Positions 34,632-42,522 of a DNA stretch of 64,000 nucleotides are shown here, one piece after another. A model generated the notes under the pieces. It made no database searches, was not told the origin of the DNA, and worked only from the letters and a program-made list of their open reading frames with translations. Origin of the DNA: Epibacterium sp. Ofav1-8 (GTDB lineage: Bacteria; Pseudomonadota; Alphaproteobacteria; Rhodobacterales; Rhodobacteraceae). Every line of letters starts with the position of its first letter. The first letter of the stretch is position 1. Position numbers and translations under genes: made by a program. The DNA lies in contig NZ_JAKRFD010000002.1 of assembly GCF_022348185.1 (NCBI RefSeq), positions 1-64,000 of the forward strand. Direction: 5' to 3'.

Positions 34632-35514
34632 TCCCGTGTGACCCGACCGGGCGGTAAGGTGCGCGTGAGAGCGCGTCGCGCACCACCAGGGTGACGGTGA
34701 CAAAACTCACATATAACAGCAGATACCAGCTGCCCATTTTGGCGATACTGACCCATTGATCACTGTCCTGCCCGGCATAGAGCCATGTGCGCGTGCGGGT
34801 GCCGACGTTTTCCGCCACCCATAGGAAGAAACTGGACAGGAAGGCCGCCAGTGGCAGTGGCATCCAATAGGCGTGGCCGCCGATATAGAACCAGATCCGG
34901 GTGCGGATAAAAATCACCACCGTGGCAACAAACAAGGCCAGCCTGATGTCCGGCAGGAAATGGTGGCTGAAGAAATTCACATAGATCGCCACCGCAAGGC
35001 CCGTCGCCATCCAGAGCGGCGGGTAGGGGGCAAAGCGCATGTCAAACAGGCGGATCACCCGCGCCATGTAGGATCCCACCGAGGCATACATGAAGCCCGA
35101 GAACAGCGGCACACCCCAGAGTTTCACCAGACCATCACCGGGATAGGCCCAACTGCCGGCATCGACCTTGAAGATTTCCATGATCGTGCCGGTGAGGTGA
35201 AACAACAGGATCACCCGCACCTCGCGCCAGCTTTCCATGCCAGTGGCCAGAAACACCACCTGAAGCCCCAGCGCATAGATCAATAGCGCATCATAGCGCG
35301 CCAATGCCCAGTCCGCTTGCCAGATACGGCTGGAGATCAACAGCCCGCCCAGAAGCAGGATACCAAAGATCGCAGCCCAACCCTGTTTCAGAGTGAACAT
35401 CACAAATTCCGACAGATAATGCGGCAGCCGCGCGCGCATCCAGTCCCCAAGGGCGCGCTCAAGGCGGCGTGTGCGGTTGGCGCTGGCGGGCGGCTGGGGT
35501 GTCTGCTGGGTCAT
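34585..35514 (-). CDS. DUF817 (YoaT-like) integral membrane protein
   Basis: A 309-residue protein with about eight hydrophobic helices. The family-typical stretch 'GSWAYPGDGLVKLWGVPLFSG' followed by 'FMYASVGSYMARVIRLFDMR', and a conserved 'FSHHFLPD', place it in DUF817. Function is unknown. The first 25 residues are polar and Pro/Ala-rich. It converges with and overlaps the preceding small membrane-protein gene. Confidence 0.8.
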   Translation of the reverse strand: MTQQTPQPPASANRTRRLERALGDWMRARLPHYLSEFVMFTLKQGWAAIFGILLLGGLLISSRIWQADWALARYDALLIYALGLQVVFLATGMESWREVRVILLFHLTGTIMEIFKVDAGSWAYPGDGLVKLWGVPLFSGFMYASVGSYMARVIRLFDMRFAPYPPLWMATGLAVAIYVNFFSHHFLPDIRLALFVATVVIFIRTRIWFYIGGHAYWMPLPLAAFLSSFFLWVAENVGTRTRTWLYAGQDSDQWVSIAKMGSWYLLLYVSFVTVTLVVRDALSRAPYRPVGSHGIRRTPASAARPPEAL

Positions 35515-35651
35515 ATGAGCGAAATGACTGCAAAACGGCCATGAAGTCTATGTGCTTTTGACGCGCGGAGGACCTTTGAGGGCGGGATTTGCATTTGAGG
35601 GGACATGCGGCCTATAGACGGGCATGGCGTGAACGCGGTTCAGGAAATCGG

Positions 35652-36257
35652 ATGAGTAAGATGGCAACAAAGGCAGAGCAGCGCAGGGCGGACCTTCGAG
35701 AGAAGCTGGTGAATGCAGCAGAAGCGCGTATTCGCGACGCAGGCGTCACTTCGCTCAGGGCGCGGGATCTGGCCAAGGATGCAGGCTGCGCGGTGGGGGC
35801 GATCTACAACGCCTTTGACGATATGACAGCCTTGGTCATGGTAGTAAACGGGCGCACGTTTCAGCGGCTCGGGGCAGAGGTCGAGGCCGCCGTGGCCGCA
35901 TCACAGGGTGCCGCCGCCAGTGAACGGCTGATCCGGATGAGCGAGGCCTATCTGGACTTTGCCAGCGCCAACAATCGCCTGTGGCGCGCTTTGTTCGATC
36001 TGGAGCTGCCAGCCGACGGGGAAGTGCCCGATTGGTATCGCACCGCACTTGATCGCTTGTTTCAGCATATTGCCGGCCCGGTTGCCGAGCTGTTTCCAGA
36101 TCAGCCCCGCGCGGAGCAGGCGCTGACCGTGCGGGCGCTGTTTTCTTCTGTGCATGGCATTGTGCTGCTGGGGTTGGAAAACCGCATCTCTGGCGTGCCC
36201 CCGCAAGAGATCCGGCGCATGATTGCACTGGTGCTGTCACAGTTGACGGTAAGGTAA
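35652..36257 (+). CDS. TetR-family regulator (WHG-type C-terminal domain)
   Basis: A 201-residue repressor. ATG 35652 (MSKMATK) is chosen; ATG 35661 is nearly as good. The TetR helix-turn-helix reads 'RARDLAKDAGCAVGAIYNAF'. The ligand domain contains 'LWRALFDLELPADGEVPDWY', the pattern of the WHG/TetR_C_33 group. It lies 100 nt before pspA on the same strand. Three GAAC-N3-GTTC repeats in that gap are its probable operators, so it likely controls the pspA-yiaAB genes. Confidence 0.85.
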   Translation: MSKMATKAEQRRADLREKLVNAAEARIRDAGVTSLRARDLAKDAGCAVGAIYNAFDDMTALVMVVNGRTFQRLGAEVEAAVAASQGAAASERLIRMSEAYLDFASANNRLWRALFDLELPADGEVPDWYRTALDRLFQHIAGPVAELFPDQPRAEQALTVRALFSSVHGIVLLGLENRISGVPPQEIRRMIALVLSQLTVR

Positions 36258-36267
36258 ACCTTACCTT
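36251..36267. promoter_or_regulatory. Perfect palindrome at the tetR stop codon
   Basis: AAGGTAA-ACC-TTACCTT, 7-bp arms with a 3-nt centre, overlapping the TetR stop codon. It could be a small hairpin ending the tetR message or an extra operator. The lack of a T-run makes a terminator only a weak reading. Confidence 0.4.
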
Positions 36268-36270
36268 TGT

Positions 36271-36339
36271 GAACATTGTTCATTTTTGTTCTTGAACGAC
36301 GTTCAGGAATTCCGTACATCCTCCATATGAACGATGTTC
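36271..36339. promoter_or_regulatory. Three GAAC-N3-GTTC operator repeats before pspA
   Basis: Copies at 36271-36281 (GAACATTGTTC), 36294-36304 (GAACGACGTTC) and 36329-36339 (GAACGATGTTC). The copies begin 23 and 35 nt apart and the last ends 18 nt before the pspA start codon. They are probably sites for the upstream TetR-family repressor, covering the pspA promoter. Confidence 0.7.
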
Positions 36340-36357
36340 ACGAATGGAGGAATGATC

Positions 36358-37032
36358 GTGTTCTCAACGCTCAAAACCCTGATGGTCGGTGCAAACCGCC
36401 GCGCCGAAACCCAGGTGCGCCAGCAATTTTCCATCGAGTTGATCGAGGAAAAGATCGCCCAGGCCAATGATGATCTGAAGTCGGCCAAATCCACATTGGT
36501 CAGCCTGATCCAGAAGGAACGCGCCGAAGGGCGTCAGATTGCAACGCTGACAACGCGGATCAATGATCTGACCCTCCGCGCCAAAGCCGCACTGGCAGAT
36601 GGGCGCGAAGATCTGGCGACAACCGCCGCAGCCGCCATCGCCGAGATGGAGAACGAACGTCGCTTGCGTCAGGAGACACAAGCGCGACTGGAAGCCCGCA
36701 TTCTGCGTCTGCGCCAATCTGTGGAAACCGCCAGCCGCCGTCTGATCGACCTGCGTCAGGGGGCCATCGCCGCCAAAGCCGTGCGGGGCGAGCATCGCGC
36801 GCAGGCGTCTCTGGGACACGTGCTCCACGGTCGGCCAATGGATGAGGCGGCAGAGCTTATTCAGGAGGTGCTGGGACAGGAAGATCCCTTTGAGGCCTCG
36901 GAAATCCTCAACGAGATTGAAACCAGCCTCACGCCCCATTCCGTTGCAGATCAACTGGCAGACGCGGGCTTTGGTGCCGCCACCCGCAGCACTGCCAATG
37001 ATGTGCTGAGCCGTCTGAAATCCGACAGCTGA
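36358..37032 (+). CDS. pspA: PspA/IM30-family phage-shock-like protein
   Basis: A 224-residue coiled-coil protein. GTG 36358 (MFSTLKTLMVGANRRAE) has GGAGG 7 nt upstream and matches the family N-terminus better than ATG 36352. Long amphipathic helices run through 'IEEKIAQANDDLKSAKSTLV' to 'RILRLRQSVETASRRLIDLR', as in PspA/Vipp1, which assemble on damaged inner membranes. The PspF/PspBC partners are absent. Control by the adjacent TetR-type repressor would be an alternative wiring. It is followed by a YiaAB membrane protein. Confidence 0.85.
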   Translation: MFSTLKTLMVGANRRAETQVRQQFSIELIEEKIAQANDDLKSAKSTLVSLIQKERAEGRQIATLTTRINDLTLRAKAALADGREDLATTAAAAIAEMENERRLRQETQARLEARILRLRQSVETASRRLIDLRQGAIAAKAVRGEHRAQASLGHVLHGRPMDEAAELIQEVLGQEDPFEASEILNEIETSLTPHSVADQLADAGFGAATRSTANDVLSRLKSDS

Positions 37033-37122
37033 CCTGAAAACTCTGCGGGGCAAAGACGCCCCACTCCATATGGGCAAACGCCCGGTATTATCTGACTAAT
37101 TTCAAGTCAAAGGACCTAACTT

Positions 37123-37410
37123 ATGTCTAACATGCGCAACGAAAACGCTCTGATCACCAACCTCAACATTGCTGGCGTCGTCATCGCTTATGGGATGCTC
37201 GGCATTTCGCTCTGGCTCTCGACCGAGGTGCCGCTGTCGACCAAAGGGTATTGGGCCATGGGCATCCTGCTGCTGACCCTGAGCCTCATCAACGTGGTGA
37301 AGTACCGCTTTGACATCCGCCAGAGCGAAGACCGTATTCGCCGCATCGAGGATATTCGCAACGAGCGCATGCTGGAAGACGCGCTGAAAGAGCCGACGTC
37401 CGAGGGGTAA
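37123..37410 (+). CDS. YiaA/YiaB-type two-helix inner membrane protein
   Basis: A 95-residue protein with two hydrophobic helices ('IAGVVIAYGMLGISLWLS' and 'YWAMGILLLTLSLINVVKY') and a charged helical tail. 'STKGYWAMGILLLTLSLINV' fits the YiaAB domain. It follows pspA by 90 nt on the same strand. The association suggests a membrane-stress role, possibly as the PspA membrane partner; that is inference. Confidence 0.75.
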   Translation: MSNMRNENALITNLNIAGVVIAYGMLGISLWLSTEVPLSTKGYWAMGILLLTLSLINVVKYRFDIRQSEDRIRRIEDIRNERMLEDALKEPTSEG

Positions 37411-37435
37411 CCCCGCAATACAAGGAACATATTTC

Positions 37436-37470
37436 GGGCCGGAGCCAGCTCAGATGAGCGGCTCCGGCCC
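37436..37470. terminator. Bidirectional terminator between yiaAB-like and SRAP genes
   Basis: Perfect 11-bp stem GGGCCGGAGCC / GGCTCCGGCCC around a 13-nt loop. It lies after the rightward yiaAB-like gene and overlaps the last codons of the leftward SRAP gene. No long T-run is visible on either side. Confidence 0.5.
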
Positions 37471-38142
37471 GATGTCTTCGATCAGCTCCGGTCCATCGTC
37501 CTCAATCCCGAACCGCGCCACCTGATGAAACCGCATGCGTCCGTCCCAATTGGTGCCGAGGTCTGATTTTGCCGTGTCCCGGTCGATCTCGCCACTCAGC
37601 CATGCCTGAAGCTGCCCATCTGCCAGAATGACCGGAGAGCGCGGGTGCAGATGGGCCGTTTGCGTCAGCGCCGGGCGGGTCAGGATCGAACAGGTCCGAA
37701 GCCCGCTCTCCAACCGTGTTTGCAGCCCTGCAAAAAACAGCATCGGCGCATTGCTTTGCGTGGTGATCCACCACGGCTGCTTTTGCCCTTTGTCACCTGT
37801 CCATTCGAAATACCCGCTGGCCGGAATTGCGCAGCGGCTGGCGCCGCGAAAGCTCGGCAGGGTGTCGGCGGTCTCGATCTTGGCGTTGAAGGTGGTGGCC
37901 TTCCAATCCTTCGGCGCGCCCTTGAACCACTGTGGCACCAGCCACCAGCGCGCATTGGCGGCGACGAGGGCGCCCTTGCGGACAAAAAACGCATCTACGG
38001 TTTGGGTGGGTTTGACGTTCCAACTCATGACCAGATCGTCAGAGCCGTCCTCGCGGAGGATGTCGAGCCAGTCGAACTCGCCGCGCTGCCACGCCACGAA
38101 TTGTTTCCACGTCAACTGGGGAAGGCCGATTCTACCACACAT
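37450..38142 (-). CDS. SRAP-family protein (HMCES/YedK), abasic-site DNA-protein crosslinker
   Basis: A 230-residue protein starting MCGRIGLPQLTW, with the catalytic Cys2 exposed after Met removal. Conserved 'NARWWLVPQWFKG', 'TFNAKIETADTLPSFRGA', 'CAIPASGYFEW' and 'LHPRSPVIL' (active-site His) define SRAP. These proteins crosslink to abasic sites in single-stranded DNA and shield them during replication. The N-terminus is decisive for choosing this start over upstream in-frame codons. Confidence 0.9.
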   Translation of the reverse strand: MCGRIGLPQLTWKQFVAWQRGEFDWLDILREDGSDDLVMSWNVKPTQTVDAFFVRKGALVAANARWWLVPQWFKGAPKDWKATTFNAKIETADTLPSFRGASRCAIPASGYFEWTGDKGQKQPWWITTQSNAPMLFFAGLQTRLESGLRTCSILTRPALTQTAHLHPRSPVILADGQLQAWLSGEIDRDTAKSDLGTNWDGRMRFHQVARFGIEDDGPELIEDIGPEPLI

Positions 38143-38196
38143 GCCAGTATGATAGCGGTCTCTGCCACACCGGGCAAAGGTGGCCCCCACAATGAA

Positions 38197-38226
38197 AAAC
38201 CGCCGCGCAATCTGGCGCGGCGGTTT
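38197..38226 (-). terminator. glyA terminator
   Basis: Perfect 12-bp stem AAACCGCCGCGC / GCGCGGCGGTTT with a 6-nt loop, followed on the minus strand by a T-rich tail. It lies 25 nt past the glyA stop and could also stop transcription from the other side. Confidence 0.85.
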
Positions 38227-38251
38227 GATTTTTACCCGTAATGGGGATGGA

Positions 38252-39547
38252 TCAGAGGTTCGGGTAGAGCGGGAAGCGGGCGCAGAGCGCCGCGACCTTG
38301 CCGCGCACCGCTTCTTCAACCGCGCCGTTGCCGTCTTCACCATTGGCGGCGAGACCGTCGACCACTTCGACAATCAACTGCGCGATTTCGCGGAACTCAG
38401 CCTCGCCAAAGCCACGGGTGGTGCCTGCCGGGGTGCCCAGACGAATGCCGGAGGTCACGGTGGGCTTTTCCGGGTCGAACGGGATGCCGTTCTTGTTGGT
38501 GGTGATATGCGCGCGGCCCAGGGCCTTGTCGACGATGTTGCCGGTCACGCCCTTGGGACGCAGGTCGACCAGCATCACATGGGTGTCGGTGCCGCCGGTC
38601 ACGATGTCCAGACCGCCCTTGATCAGCTCATCCGCCAGCGCAACCGCGTTTGCACGCACCTGTTTCTGGTAGGCCTTGAACTCGGGCTTCAGCGCTTCGC
38701 CGAACGCGGCGGCCTTGCCGGCAATCACATGCATCAGGGGACCACCCTGGATGCCCGGGAAGATGGCGGAGTTGAACTTCTTCGCCAGATCCGGGTTGTT
38801 GGTGACGATCATACCACCGCGCGGACCGCGCAGAGTCTTGTGGGTGGTGGTGGTGGCCACATCCGCATGCGGGAAGGGCGAGGGGTGCTCGCCTGCGGCC
38901 ACGAGACCGGCGAAATGCGCCATGTCGACCATCAGCCAGGCGCCGACGCTGTCGGCCACGGCGCGGAACTTGGCAAAGTCGATCTGACGCGGAATGGCGG
39001 AACCACCGGCGATGATCAGCTTGGGCTGGTGCTCGGTGGCGAGCGCCTGCAGCTGGTCATAGTCGATCAGGTTGTCGTCTTCGCGCACGCCGTAGTGCAC
39101 CGCGTTGAACCATTTGCCAGACTGGTTCGGCGCCGCGCCATGGGTCAGGTGACCGCCGGAGGCCAGATCCATGCCCAGGATGGTGTCGCCGGGTTGCAGC
39201 AGCGCCTGGAACACGCCCTGGTTGGCCTGAGAGCCGGAGTTCGGCTGCACATTGGCGAATTCGCAGTTGAACAGCTGTTTGGCGCGGTCGATGGCGAGGT
39301 TTTCCGCCACGTCCACATGCTGGCAGCCACCGTAGTAGCGGCGGCCCGGGTAGCCTTCGGCGTATTTGTTGGTGAGCACGGAGCCCTGTGCTTCCATAAC
39401 GGCAGCGGAGACGATGTTCTCAGAGGCGATCAGTTCGATCTCGTCGCGCTGACGGCCAAGTTCGTCGGTGATTGCGCCGAACAGCTCCGGGTCGCGCTCC
39501 GAGAGGCTTTGGGTGAAGAAACCGGTGTCACGGGGGGTCTCAGTCAT
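38252..39547 (-). CDS. glyA: Serine hydroxymethyltransferase
   Basis: A 431-residue PLP enzyme converting serine and tetrahydrofolate to glycine and methylene-tetrahydrofolate, in the cytosol. Landmarks are '[19 protein letters not shown]', '[16 protein letters not shown]', the PLP lysine in '[16 protein letters not shown]', and '[13 protein letters not shown]'. Length is as usual for the family. The start [11 protein letters not shown] is 8 codons before the conserved region begins. It is divergent from nadK and closed by a strong terminator. Confidence 0.95.
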   Translation of the reverse strand: MTETPRDTGFFTQSLSERDPELFGAITDELGRQRDEIELIASENIVSAAVMEAQGSVLTNKYAEGYPGRRYYGGCQHVDVAENLAIDRAKQLFNCEFANVQPNSGSQANQGVFQALLQPGDTILGMDLASGGHLTHGAAPNQSGKWFNAVHYGVREDDNLIDYDQLQALATEHQPKLIIAGGSAIPRQIDFAKFRAVADSVGAWLMVDMAHFAGLVAAGEHPSPFPHADVATTTTHKTLRGPRGGMIVTNNPDLAKKFNSAIFPGIQGGPLMHVIAGKAAAFGEALKPEFKAYQKQVRANAVALADELIKGGLDIVTGGTDTHVMLVDLRPKGVTGNIVDKALGRAHITTNKNGIPFDPEKPTVTSGIRLGTPAGTTRGFGEAEFREIAQLIVEVVDGLAANGEDGNGAVEEAVRGKVAALCARFPLYPNL

Positions 39548-39722
39548 GCTGGCTCCGTCTGGTTGGGGGTGATCTTTGCGAGATTTCCTATCGGAAACTT
39601 CACAGATCTGAAAGGCTGTAAAGCGACGAAACGGGACAGGTGAACGGCAACTCTGGTCTTCGGGGAAAACCTGTGCTTGTTTCGGAACCGTTTGGACCCT
39701 TCCGGAAACAGGACCGCGCCTT

Positions 39723-40478
39723 ATGAGAATCGCATTTCTGGCCAGCGAGGCCCCTTTGGCGCAAACGGCCCTGTCTGTCCTGAGCAAGCGCTATGGCTCT
39801 GTCGCGGTGGAGGCGGCGGATGTGATCGTCGCCCTGGGCGGCGACGGCTTCATGCTGCACACGCTGCGGGATACGGTGAACCTGAACATTCCGATCTATG
39901 GGATGAACCGTGGCACGGTGGGGTTCCTGATGAACTCCTACGGCGAGGGGGAGCTTCTGGAGCGGCTGGAGGCGGCCAGCGAGGAGATCATCCATCCCCT
40001 GCGTATGTGTGCCAAGGACCGCGCCGGCAAGATGCATGCGGCGATGGCGATCAACGAGGTGTCGCTGTTGCGGCAGGGGCCGCAGGCGGCCAAGCTGAAG
40101 ATCTCGGTCGATGGACGTCAGCGCATGGCGGAGCTGGTCTGCGACGGGGCGCTGGTGTCGACGCCTGCGGGCTCCACCGCCTATAATTTCTCCGCCCATG
40201 GCCCGATCCTGCCGATCGGGGCGGATGTGCTGGCCCTGACCGCGATCGCGGCGTTTCGCCCGCGGCGCTGGCGCGGGGCGTTGCTGCCAAGTGGTGCGAC
40301 GGTGCGGTTCGACGTGATCGATGCCGCCAAGCGGCCGGTGATGGCAGAGGCGGATTCGGTGTCGTTCAAGGAAATCGACTGGGTCGAGATCCAGAGTGAA
40401 CGCCGGATCAGCCACAAGATCCTGTTTGATCCTGGCCACGGGCTGGAAGAACGGCTGATTTCCGAGCAGTTCAACTGA
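39723..40478 (+). CDS. nadK: NAD kinase
   Basis: A 251-residue enzyme phosphorylating NAD to NADP. It has the diagnostic '[15 protein letters not shown]' (GGDG) and '[12 protein letters not shown]', then '[18 protein letters not shown]'. It is somewhat shorter than E. coli NadK, as is usual in alphaproteobacteria, which lack the N-terminal extension. It stands alone between divergent glyA and a strong hairpin terminator at 40520-40541. Confidence 0.95.
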   Translation: MRIAFLASEAPLAQTALSVLSKRYGSVAVEAADVIVALGGDGFMLHTLRDTVNLNIPIYGMNRGTVGFLMNSYGEGELLERLEAASEEIIHPLRMCAKDRAGKMHAAMAINEVSLLRQGPQAAKLKISVDGRQRMAELVCDGALVSTPAGSTAYNFSAHGPILPIGADVLALTAIAAFRPRRWRGALLPSGATVRFDVIDAAKRPVMAEADSVSFKEIDWVEIQSERRISHKILFDPGHGLEERLISEQFN

Positions 40479-40519
40479 GATCGGTGCCAAGCGGGCGCGC
40501 TGGCGCGCGACAGGGTAAG

Positions 40520-40541
40520 CCCCGGACCGGTTGGTCCGGGG
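40520..40541 (+). terminator. nadK terminator
   Basis: Perfect 9-bp stem CCCCGGACC / GGTCCGGGG with loop GGTT, 42 nt after the nadK stop. A dispersed repeat follows immediately. Confidence 0.7.
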
Positions 40542-40546
40542 CCGTT

Positions 40547-40580
40547 GCCTCCGGCGGAGGTATTTAACAAAAAGATGAAG
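40547..40580. repeat. Dispersed intergenic hairpin repeat, copy B
   Basis: CCTCCGGCGGAGG followed by TATTTAACAAAAAGATGAAG. The right part matches, in reverse complement, the left part of the copy at 60129-60173. The small CTCCGGCGGAG hairpin with AT-rich tail could end transcription of the facing amidase gene. Confidence 0.6.
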
Positions 40581-40602
40581 GGCATAGGGGCGGAGCCCTG
40601 CG

Positions 40603-42024
40603 TCACATCCGCTCCCACAAGAGCGGAGCCATCTGACCGATGCGGTCCTCGATGGCGATGGCGGCGTCCACGGCCATATCCTCGCGCCAGCGTTGGGCCA
40701 CGATCTGCACATTGATGGGCTGCGGGCCTTTGGGCAGCTGCGCCAGCCGGGACGGCACGCAGGCGGCGGGCAGCCCCATGTAATTCATGGCGTAGGAATA
40801 GACCGCACAGCCGAGCACATCATGCGCGCCCTCAACACCCTCGCGGTCGCGGTCCGGGGCAAAGAACGGATGCGGCAGGAAAGGCGTCAGCACCAGCGGG
40901 TAGTCCGCCATGAACATCGCCCACTGACGGGCGTAGTGGCTGCGTTTGGCGTACATCTTGAGGAGGTCTTCGCCGAGGAAGGGGGGGAACTCCTGAAAAT
41001 AGGTGTCGAACATGGTGCGGATGACCTCGGACCCCATCGCGTCGAGATCCGGTTTCATCAGCGCGTGGATTTCGCCCATGAGCGCGCGATAGCCGGTGCG
41101 TCCGGCCTCGAATACATTGGGGGGCTCGACCTCCTCGACGATATAGCCCGCATCCGACAAGGCATCGCGGGCCGCCAGCAGCGCGGCCTCGACCTCCGGG
41201 TGCAGATCATAGCCATGGGTGTTGCGGGTGAAGGCCACCTTGATGGGGGGCTCCGGGGTGGGGCCTTGCCACGGAACCGGCGCATGGAAGGGATCGCGAA
41301 TGTCTGGCGCGATCATTGCGGGCATGGCGAGATGCAGGTCGCGGGCACTGCGGGTCATCAACCCCTGCACGCTCATCAGCTGTGCCAGCAACCCGCGTTC
41401 GGCTTTCTGGCTGGGGTTCCAGGCCGGCACGCGGCCCAAGCCCGGTTTAACCGTCACCGCGCCATTGGCGGCCGCGGGAAAGCGCAGGGAGCCGCCGATG
41501 TCGTTGCCATGCGCCAGCGGGCCGATCCCGGCCATGACTGCGGCACCGCCGCCCCCCGAAGAACCGCCGGGAGAGATATGCTGCCCCCAAGGGTTATGGG
41601 TGCGCCCGTAAAGCGGATTGTCGGTGTCCGCGCGGAAAGAAAACTCCGGCGTGTTGGTGCGTCCGATCACAACCGCGCCCGCACGTTCCAGATTTTGCAC
41701 CACCGGGGCATCATCGGGTGCGATCAGATCCTTGAGCGCGGGAATGCCATTGGAGGTGGCGTGGCCGGTCTGATCCACGTTGATCTTGATCGTCACCGGC
41801 ACGCCATGCAACGGCCCGCGCGCGGTCTCTGGCGTGCTGTCCAGAACCTCGGCCCGGGCGAGCGCCTCATCCCGCAGATCCTCAACCACCGCGTTGAGGG
41901 CCGGGTTCACCGCATCCATCCGCGCCAGTGCGGAGGCAACCGCCTCGCTGGGGCGGACCGCGCCACTGCGGGTCAGGGGGGACAGTTCAGTTGCGCTCAG
42001 GCGCCAAAGTTCCTGATTTGACAT
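40603..42024 (-). CDS. Amidase-signature family amidohydrolase
   Basis: A 473-residue amidase starting MSNQELWRLSATEL. The Ser-cisSer-Lys triad is visible: Lys in 'GVPVTIKINVD', cis-Ser in 'HISPGGSSGGGGAAVM', and the nucleophile Ser in 'GNDIGGSLRFPAAANG'. This matches stand-alone amidases rather than GatA, since no gatB/gatC is near and the C-terminus differs. The substrate is unknown. It begins after AAGGAGATTATTA, a strong ribosome site. Confidence 0.85.
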   Translation of the reverse strand: MSNQELWRLSATELSPLTRSGAVRPSEAVASALARMDAVNPALNAVVEDLRDEALARAEVLDSTPETARGPLHGVPVTIKINVDQTGHATSNGIPALKDLIAPDDAPVVQNLERAGAVVIGRTNTPEFSFRADTDNPLYGRTHNPWGQHISPGGSSGGGGAAVMAGIGPLAHGNDIGGSLRFPAAANGAVTVKPGLGRVPAWNPSQKAERGLLAQLMSVQGLMTRSARDLHLAMPAMIAPDIRDPFHAPVPWQGPTPEPPIKVAFTRNTHGYDLHPEVEAALLAARDALSDAGYIVEEVEPPNVFEAGRTGYRALMGEIHALMKPDLDAMGSEVIRTMFDTYFQEFPPFLGEDLLKMYAKRSHYARQWAMFMADYPLVLTPFLPHPFFAPDRDREGVEGAHDVLGCAVYSYAMNYMGLPAACVPSRLAQLPKGPQPINVQIVAQRWREDMAVDAAIAIEDRIGQMAPLLWERM

Positions 42025-42246
42025 GTTAATAATCTCCTTGGGGGCGAGCCTAGTGCCGGTTCCCCGGGCTGGGAAGGGCAAATTCCGGGCACAGCGCGCC
42101 CGCCTTTTGGAGCACGGCACATTGCGGGGGGCGAAAAATATTCTGCATCCCGCGGGAACAACTGCGGGCCGGCGGCGTTATCAGGTCAAGCAGCAAGCGT
42201 TTGAAAACGCACTGTGATCCGACCTGAACGTAAAGGAGCAGAGATC

Positions 42247-42456
42247 ATGAACTGGGATATTATCGAAGGCAAATGGAAGCAACTCAAGGGTGAGACGCAG
42301 ACCCAGTGGGGCAAGCTGACCGAAGACGAGATCGATCAGGCCGCAGGGGACCGTTCGAAGCTGGCGGGTCTCATTCAGGAGCGCTATGGCGTGGCCAAGG
42401 ATGAGGCCGAGCGTCAGATCGACGAATTTGCGGAGCGCCTCAAAGATCGCGTCTGA
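42247..42456 (+). CDS. CsbD-family stress protein
   Basis: A 69-residue, highly charged protein starting MNWDIIEGKWKQLKGETQTQ with AAAGGAG upstream. 'WGKLTEDEIDQAAGDRSKLA' and 'LIQERYGVAKDEAERQIDEF' are the CsbD signature. The family is linked to general stress responses; its molecular role is not known. It stands as a single gene between two leftward genes. Confidence 0.9.
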   Translation: MNWDIIEGKWKQLKGETQTQWGKLTEDEIDQAAGDRSKLAGLIQERYGVAKDEAERQIDEFAERLKDRV

Positions 42457-42522
42457 TCTTGGGTCTCCCACTGGCGAGATTGGCAAAAGCGGCCCTCGGC
42501 GGGGCCGCTTTCTGCTTGAGGG

